A stretch of DNA of 38,148 nt from an uncultured Pelagibacteraceae bacterium (GTDB lineage: Bacteria > Pseudomonadota > Alphaproteobacteria > Pelagibacterales > Pelagibacteraceae). Shown here piece after piece: positions 17,528 through 25,360 of this stretch (position 1 is its first letter; each line of letters starts with the position of its first letter). The translations under genes were made by a program, and so were the position numbers. The stretch is from NCBI GenBank assembly GCA_902590465.1, contig CACIWX010000006.1:1-38148 (forward strand). The letters are read 5' to 3'. The notes below the pieces were generated by a model. It saw only the letters and a program-made list of their open reading frames with translations. It made no database searches and had not been told where the DNA came from.

Positions 17528-19095
17528 TAGTTATTACTTATTTTATCTTTCATTAACTCAATTGTCTCTTTCAATCCAAAAAAGCTGACAAAATAACCCA
17601 TCCTTGGTCCATTTTCTTCTCCAAATACTACTTCATAAATTAATTTAAACCAATCTCGTAGATTTTGCTCATACCCATTTTCTTTACCCGTCGCATAGAC
17701 AATTGTTTGAATTTCTTCTGGTTTTAAATTTTGTTTGATTTCAGATAATTTTGAAACAAGGTTTTCTAAAGCTTTCTTTTCATCTGATGAAGGCTTTTTA
17801 AATTTTTTATTTGGTTCAACTTTATCTTTAAAATAGTTAATTGCAAACTTGGTTAACCCATCTAGGATTGGATGGTCTTTTGGTTTAATCTCTTGATGAA
17901 ATCTATTTATAAACTTCCATAAAATTTCTTTACTATCTGCATTGCTAGACCCAACTAAATTCAATAACATTGAAAAAGGCATTACTATTTTCTCTGTTGG
18001 TGGCTTTCCATTATGTACATGCCAAACAGGATTTAAAATTTTATCCTTTTCTTTTTGACTTGGGTATTTTTCAATACTTGATAAATACTCATCGACTGTT
18101 TTAGGCACAACCTCTGCATAAAGTTTTTTTGCTCTTTTCGGATTAGGGTACATATAAAGAGACAGACTCTCCGGTGATGCATATCTAAGCCACTGATCTA
18201 TAGAAATTCCATTTCCTTTTGATTTAGAAATTTTCTCTCCTTTTTCGTCTAAAAAAAGTTCATAGGCGAAACCATTAGGAGGATTTTTTCCAAGTGTTTT
18301 GCAAATCTTGTTAGATAAAATTGCACTCTCGGTTAAATCTTTCCCGTACATTTCAAAATCAACATCAAAAGTAAACCATCTCATCGCCCAGTCTACTTTC
18401 CACTGTAATTTACAGTTGCCATCTAAAATGCTTGTCTCTACTTTTTCTCCCTTATTATCAAAAATTGCCTTTCCAGTTTTATTGTCAATTTCTAGCAATG
18501 GTATCTCTAATACCATTCCTGTTTTTGGGCAAATCGGTAAAAATGGACAATATGTTTTTCTTCTTTCCTCTCTCAGAGTTGGAAGAATTATATTCATTAC
18601 ATCTTCATATTTTTCTGCAACTCTTATTAAAGATTTATTAAAAACACCTTTTTTATAATTCTCTGTTGAGCTTTTGAAAGTAAATTTAAACTTAAATTTG
18701 TTTAAAAACTCTTTAAGCATCTCATTGTTATGCTCACCATAGCTATTAAACTTTTTAAATGGATCTGGAATATTAGTTAAAGGTTTGCCTAAATTATCTT
18801 TTAAAACTTGATCGTTAGGAATATTATCAGGGACTTTTCTAAGACCATCCATATCATCGGAAAAAGTAATAAGCTCATGATTTATTTTCTCTATATGATT
18901 AAGAGCATTAATCATCATAGTGGTTCTGGCCACTTCGCCAAAAGTTCCTATATGTGGTAATCCACTTGGTCCATAACCTGTTTGAAAGGTTATTTTGTTC
19001 TTTTTTTTGATAATTTCTTTTCTATCTTTTAATAGCTTTCTTATTTCAACAAATGGCCAAGATGATGTAGATTGAATTAAGTTATTATCCAGCAT
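17527..19095 (-). CDS. lysK: Lysyl-tRNA synthetase, class I
   Basis: Charges tRNA-Lys. This is the class I (Rossmann) enzyme found in archaea and many alphaproteobacteria, not the class II LysS/LysU. In 522 aa the signatures are GYGPSGLPHIGTFGEVART (HIGH-type HIGT at 48-51) and KISKSKGNG (KMSKS-type, about residue 287). WRYASPESLSLYMYPNPKRAK-like catalytic-domain elements (seen as LRYASPESLSLYMYPNPKRA) and a C-terminal helical anticodon-binding domain follow. It overlaps pyrD by one base. Upstream is a 92-bp divergent spacer shared with trkH, where a TATAAA-like -10 is present but no convincing -35. Confidence 0.95.
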   Translation of the reverse strand: MLDNNLIQSTSSWPFVEIRKLLKDRKEIIKKKNKITFQTGYGPSGLPHIGTFGEVARTTMMINALNHIEKINHELITFSDDMDGLRKVPDNIPNDQVLKDNLGKPLTNIPDPFKKFNSYGEHNNEMLKEFLNKFKFKFTFKSSTENYKKGVFNKSLIRVAEKYEDVMNIILPTLREERRKTYCPFLPICPKTGMVLEIPLLEIDNKTGKAIFDNKGEKVETSILDGNCKLQWKVDWAMRWFTFDVDFEMYGKDLTESAILSNKICKTLGKNPPNGFAYELFLDEKGEKISKSKGNGISIDQWLRYASPESLSLYMYPNPKRAKKLYAEVVPKTVDEYLSSIEKYPSQKEKDKILNPVWHVHNGKPPTEKIVMPFSMLLNLVGSSNADSKEILWKFINRFHQEIKPKDHPILDGLTKFAINYFKDKVEPNKKFKKPSSDEKKALENLVSKLSEIKQNLKPEEIQTIVYATGKENGYEQNLRDWFKLIYEVVFGEENGPRMGYFVSFFGLKETIELMKDKISNN

Positions 19096-19187
19096 AGTAA
19101 TGGTTTATTAAATTTTATATGCAAAATACAGATATAATTACGTCATATTAAGTTGAATTTTGAAACTATTTAAATAATCTCATTTTA

Positions 19188-20636
19188 ATGGCTAACAACA
19201 AAACAGTTTTTTTCTTAATCGGTATATTGCTCATAGTGTTGGGATTATCAATGCTAGCGCCTTACTCAATGCAAGTTATATACAAAGAAAATAGTCATAG
19301 CTTTATATCATCCTCTTTTGTGACAATATTTATTGGAATCTTGTGTATATTGGCAAATTTAGAAAAAGATTTGAAATTAAATCTTAGGCAAACTTTTCTA
19401 TTCTCAACTCTTGCTTGGGTTACGGTTGCAATTTTTGGAAGTTTACCATTTATTTTATCTAACCAAACATTTTCATTCAGTGATGCTTTTTTTGAAAGTA
19501 TGTCAGGAATAACAACTACAGGAGCAACGATTATATCGGATCTAGATAATAGTCCAAAAAGTATTCTATTATGGAGAGCTATCATGCAATGGTTAGGTGG
19601 GATAGGTATTGTTGTAATGGCAATTACAATTTTACCATTATTAAAAGTTGGTGGAATGCAGCTTTTTAAAATGGAAGGTCCAGATAGCACTGAAAAAATT
19701 TTACCTAGAACTATTGAGGTAGCGGCTATAATCATCTCAACTTATGTAATTTTAACTCTTTTATGTGGTTTTTTTTATTGGTTTTTTGGAATGACTATTT
19801 TTGATAGCGTCTGTCATGCAATGACAACTATAGCAACTGGTGGTTTTTCTACTCATAATGACTCGATAGGTTTTTTCAAAAATTCAAATATTGAGATTAT
19901 TGCAAGTATATTTATTATTTTAGGGAGTATCCCTTTTATTTCTTATTTAAAATTTTCTCAGGGTAATAAAAAAATTTTCTTTCAAGACGTTCAAATAAAA
20001 GGTTTGATATATTTATTGACTTTTTCAATATTGATAATATTTCTTTACCTGCTGTTCATAAATTATGAGAGTAATTTTTTTGAAAAAATAAGAATTTCTT
20101 CATTTAATGTCATATCAATTTTATCGGGCACAGGATATGTTACTGATGATTTTGGACTGTGGGGAAAATTTTCTTTGATTTTTTTCTTATTTTTAATGTT
20201 TATAGGTGGATGTGCTGGCTCAACTGCGTGTGGTATTAAAATCTTTAGGCTACAAATGCTTTTAATTTTTCTTAAGAACCAAGTTAAAAAGTTAATTTAC
20301 CCGAATAGTGTTATCTTAACTAAATATAACAATCATAAAATTTCAGACGATTTTATAAGATCGGTAATAATATTTATTTTCTCGTTTTTATTTATTTTTC
20401 TAATTATTGCTATGCTACTTTCAATTAGTGGATTGGACTTCGTTACTTCAATATCGGGTGCCGCAAGTTCTATTTCTAATGTAGGACCTGGATTAGGTGA
20501 AATTATTGGACCTGATGGAAATTATAAAAGTTTGCCTGATATATCCAAATGGATTTTGGCGACTGGTATGTTACTTGGAAGATTAGAATTATTTGCTGTC
20601 TTAGTGCTTTTCTTTCCATCTTTTTGGAGAAATTAA
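19188..20636 (+). CDS. trkH: Trk-type potassium uptake channel subunit TrkH
   Basis: Inner-membrane K+ translocating subunit of 482 aa, of the SKT fold with four pseudo-repeats. The four selectivity/pore loops are visible: SGITTTGATI (about 105-114), TTIATGGFST (about 213-222), LSGTGYVTDDFG (about 310-321) and ASSISNVGPGLGEIIGP, and the third-repeat loop GGCAGSTACGIKIFRLQ is also intact. It normally needs the NAD(H)/nucleotide-binding regulatory subunit TrkA, which is not in the window. It is separated from the MFS gene by 3 nt. A potassium channel next to two cell-wall-related genes has no obvious functional link. Confidence 0.95.
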   Translation: MANNKTVFFLIGILLIVLGLSMLAPYSMQVIYKENSHSFISSSFVTIFIGILCILANLEKDLKLNLRQTFLFSTLAWVTVAIFGSLPFILSNQTFSFSDAFFESMSGITTTGATIISDLDNSPKSILLWRAIMQWLGGIGIVVMAITILPLLKVGGMQLFKMEGPDSTEKILPRTIEVAAIIISTYVILTLLCGFFYWFFGMTIFDSVCHAMTTIATGGFSTHNDSIGFFKNSNIEIIASIFIILGSIPFISYLKFSQGNKKIFFQDVQIKGLIYLLTFSILIIFLYLLFINYESNFFEKIRISSFNVISILSGTGYVTDDFGLWGKFSLIFFLFLMFIGGCAGSTACGIKIFRLQMLLIFLKNQVKKLIYPNSVILTKYNNHKISDDFIRSVIIFIFSFLFIFLIIAMLLSISGLDFVTSISGAASSISNVGPGLGEIIGPDGNYKSLPDISKWILATGMLLGRLELFAVLVLFFPSFWRN

Positions 20637-20639
20637 ATT

Positions 20640-22013
20640 ATGGAAATATATAAAAAACAATCGCTTGCTGAAACCTTCTCCGTTTATTTTGACCGTAGAA
20701 TGATCAAAATATTATTACTTGGTGCAATAAGTGGTTTTCCGTGGGTTATAATTGGAAGCAGTCTCAGTCTATGGTTAAAAGAAGACGGTTTAAGTAGAAG
20801 CACTATAGGATGGGCTGGATTAATTTTTGCAGTTTATGCTTTCAATTATTTATGGGCCCCTATTATAGACAGAGTTAGAATTCCTTGGTTAACAAATAGA
20901 ATTGGTCACAGACGAGGATGGATTGTTTTAATGCAGTCTATCATCCTTGTAAGTTTAATATTTTGGAGTGTAATTAATCCCACTACAAATTTAGCGTTAG
21001 TGATAAGTATTGGTCTGATAATCGCAATTGCTTCAGCCACACAAGATATAACTGTTGACGCATTAAGAATTGAACAAATTGGAGAGAATGAAGGAAAATC
21101 TATGCAAGCTGGTGCTGCAATGGCAGTTGTAGGTTGGTGGACTGGATATAAGTTAGGCGGCGTAGTTGCTCTTACTTCAGCAGAATTCTTTCAAAATCTT
21201 GGGTTTGAAAATTATTGGCAAATAACTTTTTTGGTTCTAGGCGTTGTAATTATAGCCTGTAACATTGGTTTAATGTATGTAAACGAAGTTATGCAAATAG
21301 ATAAAAGCGAGTCTCAAAAAAAAACTGATAAAATGATTGAAGATAAATTAGGTGCTTCAAACATTTTAACAAAAACTATCGCATGGCTTACTGGAACAGT
21401 TGCCGGTCCTATAATAAGTTTTTTTAAAAAAAATGGTTTTAATATTGCTTTAGCAATATTAGCTTTTATTTTTCTTTTTAAAATTGGGGAGGCTTTTCTT
21501 GGCAGAATGTCAGTAATTTTTTATAAGGAAATAGGTTTTACTAAAACAGATATAGCATTGTATTCCAAAGGTCTTGGATGGCTAACTACAGTTATATTTA
21601 CATTATTAGGTGGGTTATTCGCTATTCGATCAGGTGTAATTAAAGCAATGTTTGTATCTGGAATACTGATGGCCTCAACTAATTTATTTTTTTCTTTATT
21701 AGCATGGTCAGGTAAATCAGAATTATTATTTGCTATCGCAGTAATATTTGATGATATGGCAGCAGCATTTGCAACAGTTGCCTTTGTTGCTTTCATATCC
21801 ATGCTTGTAGATAGAACTTACACCGCAACTCAATATGCTTTACTAGCTTCAATTGGTACAGCGGGACGAACAACTTTAGCTGCATCCTCTGGTGCTTTAG
21901 TAGATTGGTTAAATGGAGACTGGGGCATATTTTTTATCATCACGGCAATAATGGTAATTCCATCTCTTTTTTTCCTTTACATGATAAGACATAAACTTAA
22001 TTTAAATGACTAA
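20640..22013 (+). CDS. MFS permease, AmpG-like
   Basis: A 457-aa major facilitator protein with about 12 membrane helices. It matches the AmpG group (muropeptide permeases, imported anhydromuropeptides for wall recycling) in IGHRRGWIVLMQ and the helix-4 motif SATQDITVDALRIEQ, where AmpG proteins have a very similar QDI..DA.R. A soluble loop of about 40 residues (KSESQKKTDKMIEDKLG) separates the two halves. It overlaps the following NlpC/P60 hydrolase gene by 8 bp, and that pairing supports a peptidoglycan role (inference). Other solutes carried by related MFS permeases are possible. Confidence 0.8.
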   Translation: MEIYKKQSLAETFSVYFDRRMIKILLLGAISGFPWVIIGSSLSLWLKEDGLSRSTIGWAGLIFAVYAFNYLWAPIIDRVRIPWLTNRIGHRRGWIVLMQSIILVSLIFWSVINPTTNLALVISIGLIIAIASATQDITVDALRIEQIGENEGKSMQAGAAMAVVGWWTGYKLGGVVALTSAEFFQNLGFENYWQITFLVLGVVIIACNIGLMYVNEVMQIDKSESQKKTDKMIEDKLGASNILTKTIAWLTGTVAGPIISFFKKNGFNIALAILAFIFLFKIGEAFLGRMSVIFYKEIGFTKTDIALYSKGLGWLTTVIFTLLGGLFAIRSGVIKAMFVSGILMASTNLFFSLLAWSGKSELLFAIAVIFDDMAAAFATVAFVAFISMLVDRTYTATQYALLASIGTAGRTTLAASSGALVDWLNGDWGIFFIITAIMVIPSLFFLYMIRHKLNLND

Positions 22014-22743
22014 ATATTTTACAAATAACTTCTCAGTAATAAATCTTTATAAGAGACCCTCGGTAAAATCTGAAGTGGTTACACAAATGATTTATGGTGA
22101 AAGCTTTTCTATATCTAAAAAGTCAAAAAAATGGCTAAAAATTAAAATTAAAGAAGATAATTATAAAGGTTACATACTAAATAAAAAATACTCTAATTTT
22201 TTAAAACCTACACATAAAGTGATTTCTCTAAAGGCAAAAATTTTTAAATTTCCGAAAAGAATAAAAAAAAATGAAATTACATTTGGTTCTAAAATTAAAG
22301 TAATTGAAAATAATTCAAAATTTTTAAAATTTTTAAATGGGTGGGTAAAAAAAGTAGATGTTAAACCTATTACATATAAAGAGAAAAATCCTTTTAGAAA
22401 AATAACTTCTTTTAAAAATATAAAATATAAATGGGGCGGTAAATCTTTCAAAGGAATCGACTGCTCGGCACTTGTGCAAGTTTTTTTGAATTTCAATAAT
22501 AAATTCTGTCCGAGAGACGCCAAGGATCAGGTTAAGTATTTCAAAAAAAACATAAAGTTAAAAGATATAAAAAAAAATGATATTATTTATTGGAAAGGCC
22601 ATGTAGCTGTTGCTTTATCAAATAAAAAATTAATTCACGCTTATGGGCCAATGAAAAAAACTGTAATCATGGATATCAATCAAACAATTAACAGAATTAA
22701 ACGCACTGCAAACTTAAAAGTGATTGGGATTAAAAGGTTATAA
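22006..22743 (+). CDS. SH3-domain NlpC/P60 family cysteine peptidase
   Basis: Probable peptidoglycan endopeptidase of 245 aa: one or two N-terminal bacterial SH3-like domains (VINLYKRPSVKSEVVTQMIYGESF, seen in residues 11-30, and a second near 65-120), then the NlpC/P60 domain with catalytic C153 (KGIDCSALVQ), H199 (WKGHVAVAL) and third residue H211 (LIHAYG). No signal peptide is visible, so it would act in the cytoplasm on imported muropeptides, or be exported otherwise. The ATG lies inside the MFS gene (8-bp overlap). Related alphaproteobacterial enzymes cut gamma-D-Glu-diamino-acid bonds; specificity here is inferred. Confidence 0.87.
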   Translation: MTKYFTNNFSVINLYKRPSVKSEVVTQMIYGESFSISKKSKKWLKIKIKEDNYKGYILNKKYSNFLKPTHKVISLKAKIFKFPKRIKKNEITFGSKIKVIENNSKFLKFLNGWVKKVDVKPITYKEKNPFRKITSFKNIKYKWGGKSFKGIDCSALVQVFLNFNNKFCPRDAKDQVKYFKKNIKLKDIKKNDIIYWKGHVAVALSNKKLIHAYGPMKKTVIMDINQTINRIKRTANLKVIGIKRL

Positions 22744-22748
22744 ATAGC

Positions 22749-22780
22749 AAAGGCAGCTTCAGTCTCCCTCCACTGCCCTT
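22749..22780. terminator. Weak hairpin between convergent genes, possible terminator
   Basis: GGCAG (22752-22756) pairs with CTGCC (22773-22777), flanked by A and T residues that extend the stem with one bulged C. It sits just after the NlpC/P60 stop and downstream of the small membrane-protein gene on the other strand, where a terminator is expected, but the T tracts are short (TTT on the reverse strand). The spacer 22781-22846 shows nothing else. Confidence 0.35.
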
Positions 22781-22846
22781 ACTAATAATTTATCTGATTC
22801 GTAAAATTAATTTAAGACTCTTTTAAGTTGTATGTGGATACTAAAA

Positions 22847-23083
22847 TTACTTTAATATTTTTCTGTACGCAAAAATTACAGCAAAAACTATTATTAAAGC
22901 TGCAATGCCTTGCTCACCTAAAGCATTAAGTAAATTAATTAAATTTTTTGTAACTTGTGAACCAAAAAAAGCTACATTCGGTCCAAATACAACCTCTGCT
23001 ATCACTGAAACGGCTAGTAATAATACTCCTAATTCTAAAAATTTATTTAAATATTTTGTTAATGTTGAAACCCAGTTAAGCAT
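22847..23083 (-). CDS. Small two-helix membrane protein (paralogue B)
   Basis: A 78-aa protein not recognised from any named family. It has an amphipathic N-terminus (MLNWVSTLTKYLNKFLEL), a hydrophobic segment (LGVLLLAVSVIAEVVFG), a short loop PNVAFFGSQVTKNLINLLNA, and a second hydrophobic helix (GIAALIIVFAVIFAY) ending RKILK. It aligns along its length with the 71-aa product upstream: shared elements are L..GIAV/VSVI, a glycine, N-V-x-F-x-G, the ..NLI.L..ALG/SLGD helix and G-IA/V-AL/GLI. A ribosome binding site AAAGGAA lies upstream of ATG 23083. A tandem duplication seems likely. Holin-like, pilin-like (VirB2-type hairpin) or signalling microprotein roles are all open. Confidence 0.7.
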   Translation of the reverse strand: MLNWVSTLTKYLNKFLELGVLLLAVSVIAEVVFGPNVAFFGSQVTKNLINLLNALGEQGIAALIIVFAVIFAYRKILK

Positions 23084-23103
23084 ATTTTTTTCCTTTTTTT
23101 AAA

Positions 23104-23129
23104 CCGCCCTAATTATAAGCTTAGGGCGG
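23104..23129. repeat. GC-rich perfect inverted repeat upstream of paralogue B
   Basis: CCGCCCTAA (23104-23112) and TTAGGGCGG (23121-23129) form a perfect 9-bp stem with an 8-nt loop, one of the most GC-rich spots in the window. It ends 21 nt before the ATG of the 78-aa gene on the reverse strand. No T tract follows, so it is not a standard terminator; it may be an RNA stabilising or processing hairpin or a translational control element (inference). Confidence 0.6.
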
Positions 23130-23137
23130 CTATATAA

Positions 23138-23163
23138 AAAGCTAATTCGAGGGAAGTAGCTTT
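23138..23163 (-). terminator. Possible terminator after paralogue A
   Basis: On the reverse strand AAAGCTA (23163-23157) pairs with TAGCTTT (23144-23138) around a 12-nt loop, and the run continues TTTTT into TATA. This short AT-rich stem with a T tract lies 9 nt after the stop of the 71-aa gene, so it may end or attenuate transcription before the 78-aa gene. The stem is weak. Confidence 0.4.
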
Positions 23164-23172
23164 AGATGTTTA

Positions 23173-23388
23173 TTACTTAAACAAGTTTAGGATGATAATA
23201 GCTGCAATTAATCCAACTATTCCTGCATCACCTAAAGATTGTACTAAACTTATAATGTTACCAGCTATTTCGCCTACAAATGGAACATTCCCACCTAATA
23301 GACTTACAGCGATACCTAACGCAAGTAATGAAACTACTACTTTTGTTAAGCTGTCAAACATTGAAGTTAATCCTGAGATTGCTTTCAT
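23173..23388 (-). CDS. Small two-helix membrane protein (paralogue A)
   Basis: A 71-aa protein, unrecognised, with the same plan as its downstream neighbour: N-terminal amphipathic stretch MKAISGLTSMFDSLTK, hydrophobic helix VVVSLLALGIAVSLL, loop GGNVPFVGEIAGN, a mid helix IISLVQSLGD and a final helix GIVGLIAAIIILNLFK. It is nearly free of charge. The ATG has an exceptionally strong Shine-Dalgarno (GGGGGAG, 5-6 nt upstream), rare in this AT-rich sequence, suggesting high translation. Upstream lies a 170-nt leader with a terminator-like hairpin. A highly expressed envelope microprotein is likely; function is unknown. Confidence 0.72.
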   Translation of the reverse strand: MKAISGLTSMFDSLTKVVVSLLALGIAVSLLGGNVPFVGEIAGNIISLVQSLGDAGIVGLIAAIIILNLFK

Positions 23389-23417
23389 GTTCTCCCCCTT
23401 TTTTTATTAATAAAAAA

Positions 23418-23442
23418 TCAAAACGAATCAAATTCGTTTTGA
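23418..23442 (-). terminator. Terminator-like hairpin before paralogue A
   Basis: TCAAAACGAA and TTCGTTTTGA form a perfect 10-bp inverted repeat with a 5-nt loop (23428-23432). On the reverse strand the stem is followed directly by six T residues, so it looks like a rho-independent terminator. It lies 117 nt after the autotransporter stop and about 30 nt before the ATG of the 71-aa gene, so it either ends the autotransporter transcript or acts as an attenuator for the small gene. Confidence 0.6.
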
Positions 23443-23558
23443 ATTACGCACTTTTATCATTTCAAGAGTCTACCCACACTAGAAAAGGTGCTAAACGACT
23501 CATAATGAACTCGTTTTACAAGCGGATACTGTTTTTTATATGTGCAATATGAGTCTTA
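23443..23558 (-). other. Non-coding spacer with competing inverted repeats, possible RNA leader
   Basis: This 116-nt spacer holds no credible gene. On the reverse strand GACTCATA (23555-23548) can pair with TATGAGTC (23504-23497), and AAACGA (23516-23511) can pair with TCGTTT (23498-23493). The two pairings share bases and cannot both form fully. The AAAACGA element also resembles the arm of the downstream terminator-like hairpin. A structured 5' leader or small RNA is possible, but short repeats in AT-rich DNA also arise by chance. Confidence 0.35.
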
Positions 23559-25295
23559 CTAAAATTTTAGTTTAAATCCTAAATTTCCACTTAAGCTTTT
23601 AACGTCCTGATTAGTATTTTTTGCAGAAATACCAGCAGTAAATTTTCCATTATCTGTAATCTTTTTTTCGTAACCTAAATTAGCAACTAATGAAATCTCT
23701 CTTGTAAGAGCATTATCTTGTTTGTACGTGGCGCTTGTTCCATTTATTGAATAAACTTGAGATTTGTCTCCTATCGAATTTCTAAAATCTAACAACCACC
23801 CTAAATTAAGGTTATTATTATCATTATTTATAAAATTGTATTTATCAGAAAAAAATACAGACGCATTCCCCACTTTTCTATTTCTCCATGAATAATATTT
23901 ACTCTCGTCATAACTCGGAGTGATTGAGAAACTTCCAGTTAATCCCACATTTGGAATAAGCTTAGAATTAGTTTTTGTTACACCAGAATGTACTTCGAAA
24001 GTTTGGTAATTACTGTCTATATCTAATTTACCTGATGATGTTGTGTTTGTTAAGATTGTTCTCTCGCCGCCTTTCAAAGTAATTCCGCCTAAAATAAAAG
24101 AGTCTAAGTTAAAAAGATATTTATTGCTTGGAAGATACAATCCAGCAGAAACATTTTGATATGTTATTTTATGATCTTTTTCAAAATCTTGAACTCCAGC
24201 TTCAAAAGCAAGAATGAAATCTGAATTTTCTAAAGGTGAAATTAAATTAGCTCCCACATTAAATAAATCGTACTCTAAAGCCAGATTTGTAGCATGTTCT
24301 TTTCGATTTAAAAGAGAGGTATAAGTTTCTCCCCAGCCATTACCATCATATAAGTTTTCTGAGTCTTTATATCTGTTTAAAAATTGTCTTATATTTAGAG
24401 ATTTATAACTTAAAAGTTCATCTAACGTCTCGCTTCCACCTTGACCTACTGATCCCGCTGATCCTTTTACTACTTGGTTGCCATCAAGATCTTCTAATGT
24501 GAATGAACCCTCGGTTTCATAAAAATAAGATTGACCAGCTCCATGATTAATTTTTAATGTACTTCCAGTTCTTAAAAGAGCATCTAATTTTCCAACTACT
24601 ATTCCTTTATCTTTTAAAGTAATTGTAGAATTGTTTCCGTACAATTTGATAGCATCGTTTCCAACATCATTTTTTATTGTTCCGCTATTGGTAACTGAAG
24701 AACTTGCGCCAACTCTTATGGTTGCGTTACTGGTATCAGAATTTGTCATAATACCACTTGAGTTATTTGTTACTGTAGCTGTAGTATTAGAGTCGGCTGC
24801 AAAAATTGCAGAACCTTGGTCTGTTGCTTCAATTGTTCCAGAGTTGGTAATTGTCAATCCTGTAGTGCTATTGCTAGTGGATTTACTAATTCTAATTGTA
24901 TTTCTAGTTGCAGAAATCTGACCACCAGAATTATTTGTTATACTTGCATCAGTTGTTCCTTTAACATCTATTGCCACTATTCCACTTGAGCTGATTGTGC
25001 CAGAATTTGAAATTGTTAAATCAGAAGTATCGTCTGCAAAAATACTAACTGTATTTGATGTTATTGTGGAACCAGAGTCAACAGTAACACTTACAGTGTC
25101 TCCGGTAATGTTTGCAGGTTTAGTTGCGCCAGTATTTAAGGTTGAATTATTTGTAACTGTTAAAAATTCATCGTTCCCATCAATATCTTGCTGACTGTTA
25201 GTTGTAGCGCTATCATTTAGAGTTGCGCTGTCAGCTAAGACAGCTTGGGATAAGGATAAAAAACTAAAAAAAAGTAAAATTAGCTTCAAATACAT
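23559..25295 (-). CDS. Autotransporter-like outer-membrane protein
   Basis: A 578-aa exported protein. A signal peptide (MYLKLILLFFSFLSLSQAVLA, cleaved near residue 21; hydrophobic core LILLFFSFLSL) leads into a Ser/Thr/Asn-rich passenger (about 22-300) with repeated units such as ITNSGTI, ITNNSGGQI, VTNNSSGIM and VTNSGTI, the pattern of a right-handed beta-helix. The C-terminal part (about 310-578) alternates polar and hydrophobic residues like a beta-barrel and ends in LGFKLKF, with the terminal phenylalanine expected for BAM-dependent insertion. It probably displays a short adhesin-like passenger on the outer membrane. No ribosome binding site is clear. Target or ligand is unknown. Confidence 0.82.
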   Translation of the reverse strand: MYLKLILLFFSFLSLSQAVLADSATLNDSATTNSQQDIDGNDEFLTVTNNSTLNTGATKPANITGDTVSVTVDSGSTITSNTVSIFADDTSDLTISNSGTISSSGIVAIDVKGTTDASITNNSGGQISATRNTIRISKSTSNSTTGLTITNSGTIEATDQGSAIFAADSNTTATVTNNSSGIMTNSDTSNATIRVGASSSVTNSGTIKNDVGNDAIKLYGNNSTITLKDKGIVVGKLDALLRTGSTLKINHGAGQSYFYETEGSFTLEDLDGNQVVKGSAGSVGQGGSETLDELLSYKSLNIRQFLNRYKDSENLYDGNGWGETYTSLLNRKEHATNLALEYDLFNVGANLISPLENSDFILAFEAGVQDFEKDHKITYQNVSAGLYLPSNKYLFNLDSFILGGITLKGGERTILTNTTSSGKLDIDSNYQTFEVHSGVTKTNSKLIPNVGLTGSFSITPSYDESKYYSWRNRKVGNASVFFSDKYNFINNDNNNLNLGWLLDFRNSIGDKSQVYSINGTSATYKQDNALTREISLVANLGYEKKITDNGKFTAGISAKNTNQDVKSLSGNLGFKLKF

Positions 25296-25360
25296 TTTGT
25301 GTAATTTATTTAAGATAGAATTAATATCAATTTTAAAAAAGCTAATAAAATCCTGGATAA

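Noticed and set aside
19096-19187. Defined promoters in the lysK-trkH divergent spacer
   Set aside because: TATAAA- and TTGAAT-like boxes occur but no pair has both acceptable spacing and a sensible start point in this AT-rich DNA.
22905-23102. + strand frame opposite the 78-aa gene
   Set aside because: Antisense shadow; no ribosome binding site and no similarity to the shadow of the other small gene beyond that expected from the homologous coding strand.
23104-23129. Standard rho-independent terminator at the GC-rich hairpin
   Set aside because: Neither strand has a T run after the stem.
23192-23410. + strand frame opposite the 71-aa gene
   Set aside because: The reverse-strand protein has membrane topology, a strong ribosome binding site and a homologous neighbour; this frame has none.
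23280-23552. + strand frame of 90 codons over the small-protein leader
   Set aside because: It runs antisense through the 71-aa gene and its leader, has no family features, and its composition follows the opposite-strand gene.
24631-25194. + strand Val/Leu-rich frames opposite the autotransporter passenger
   Set aside because: These are complements of the Ser/Thr/Asn repeats of the autotransporter, which has a signal peptide and barrel.
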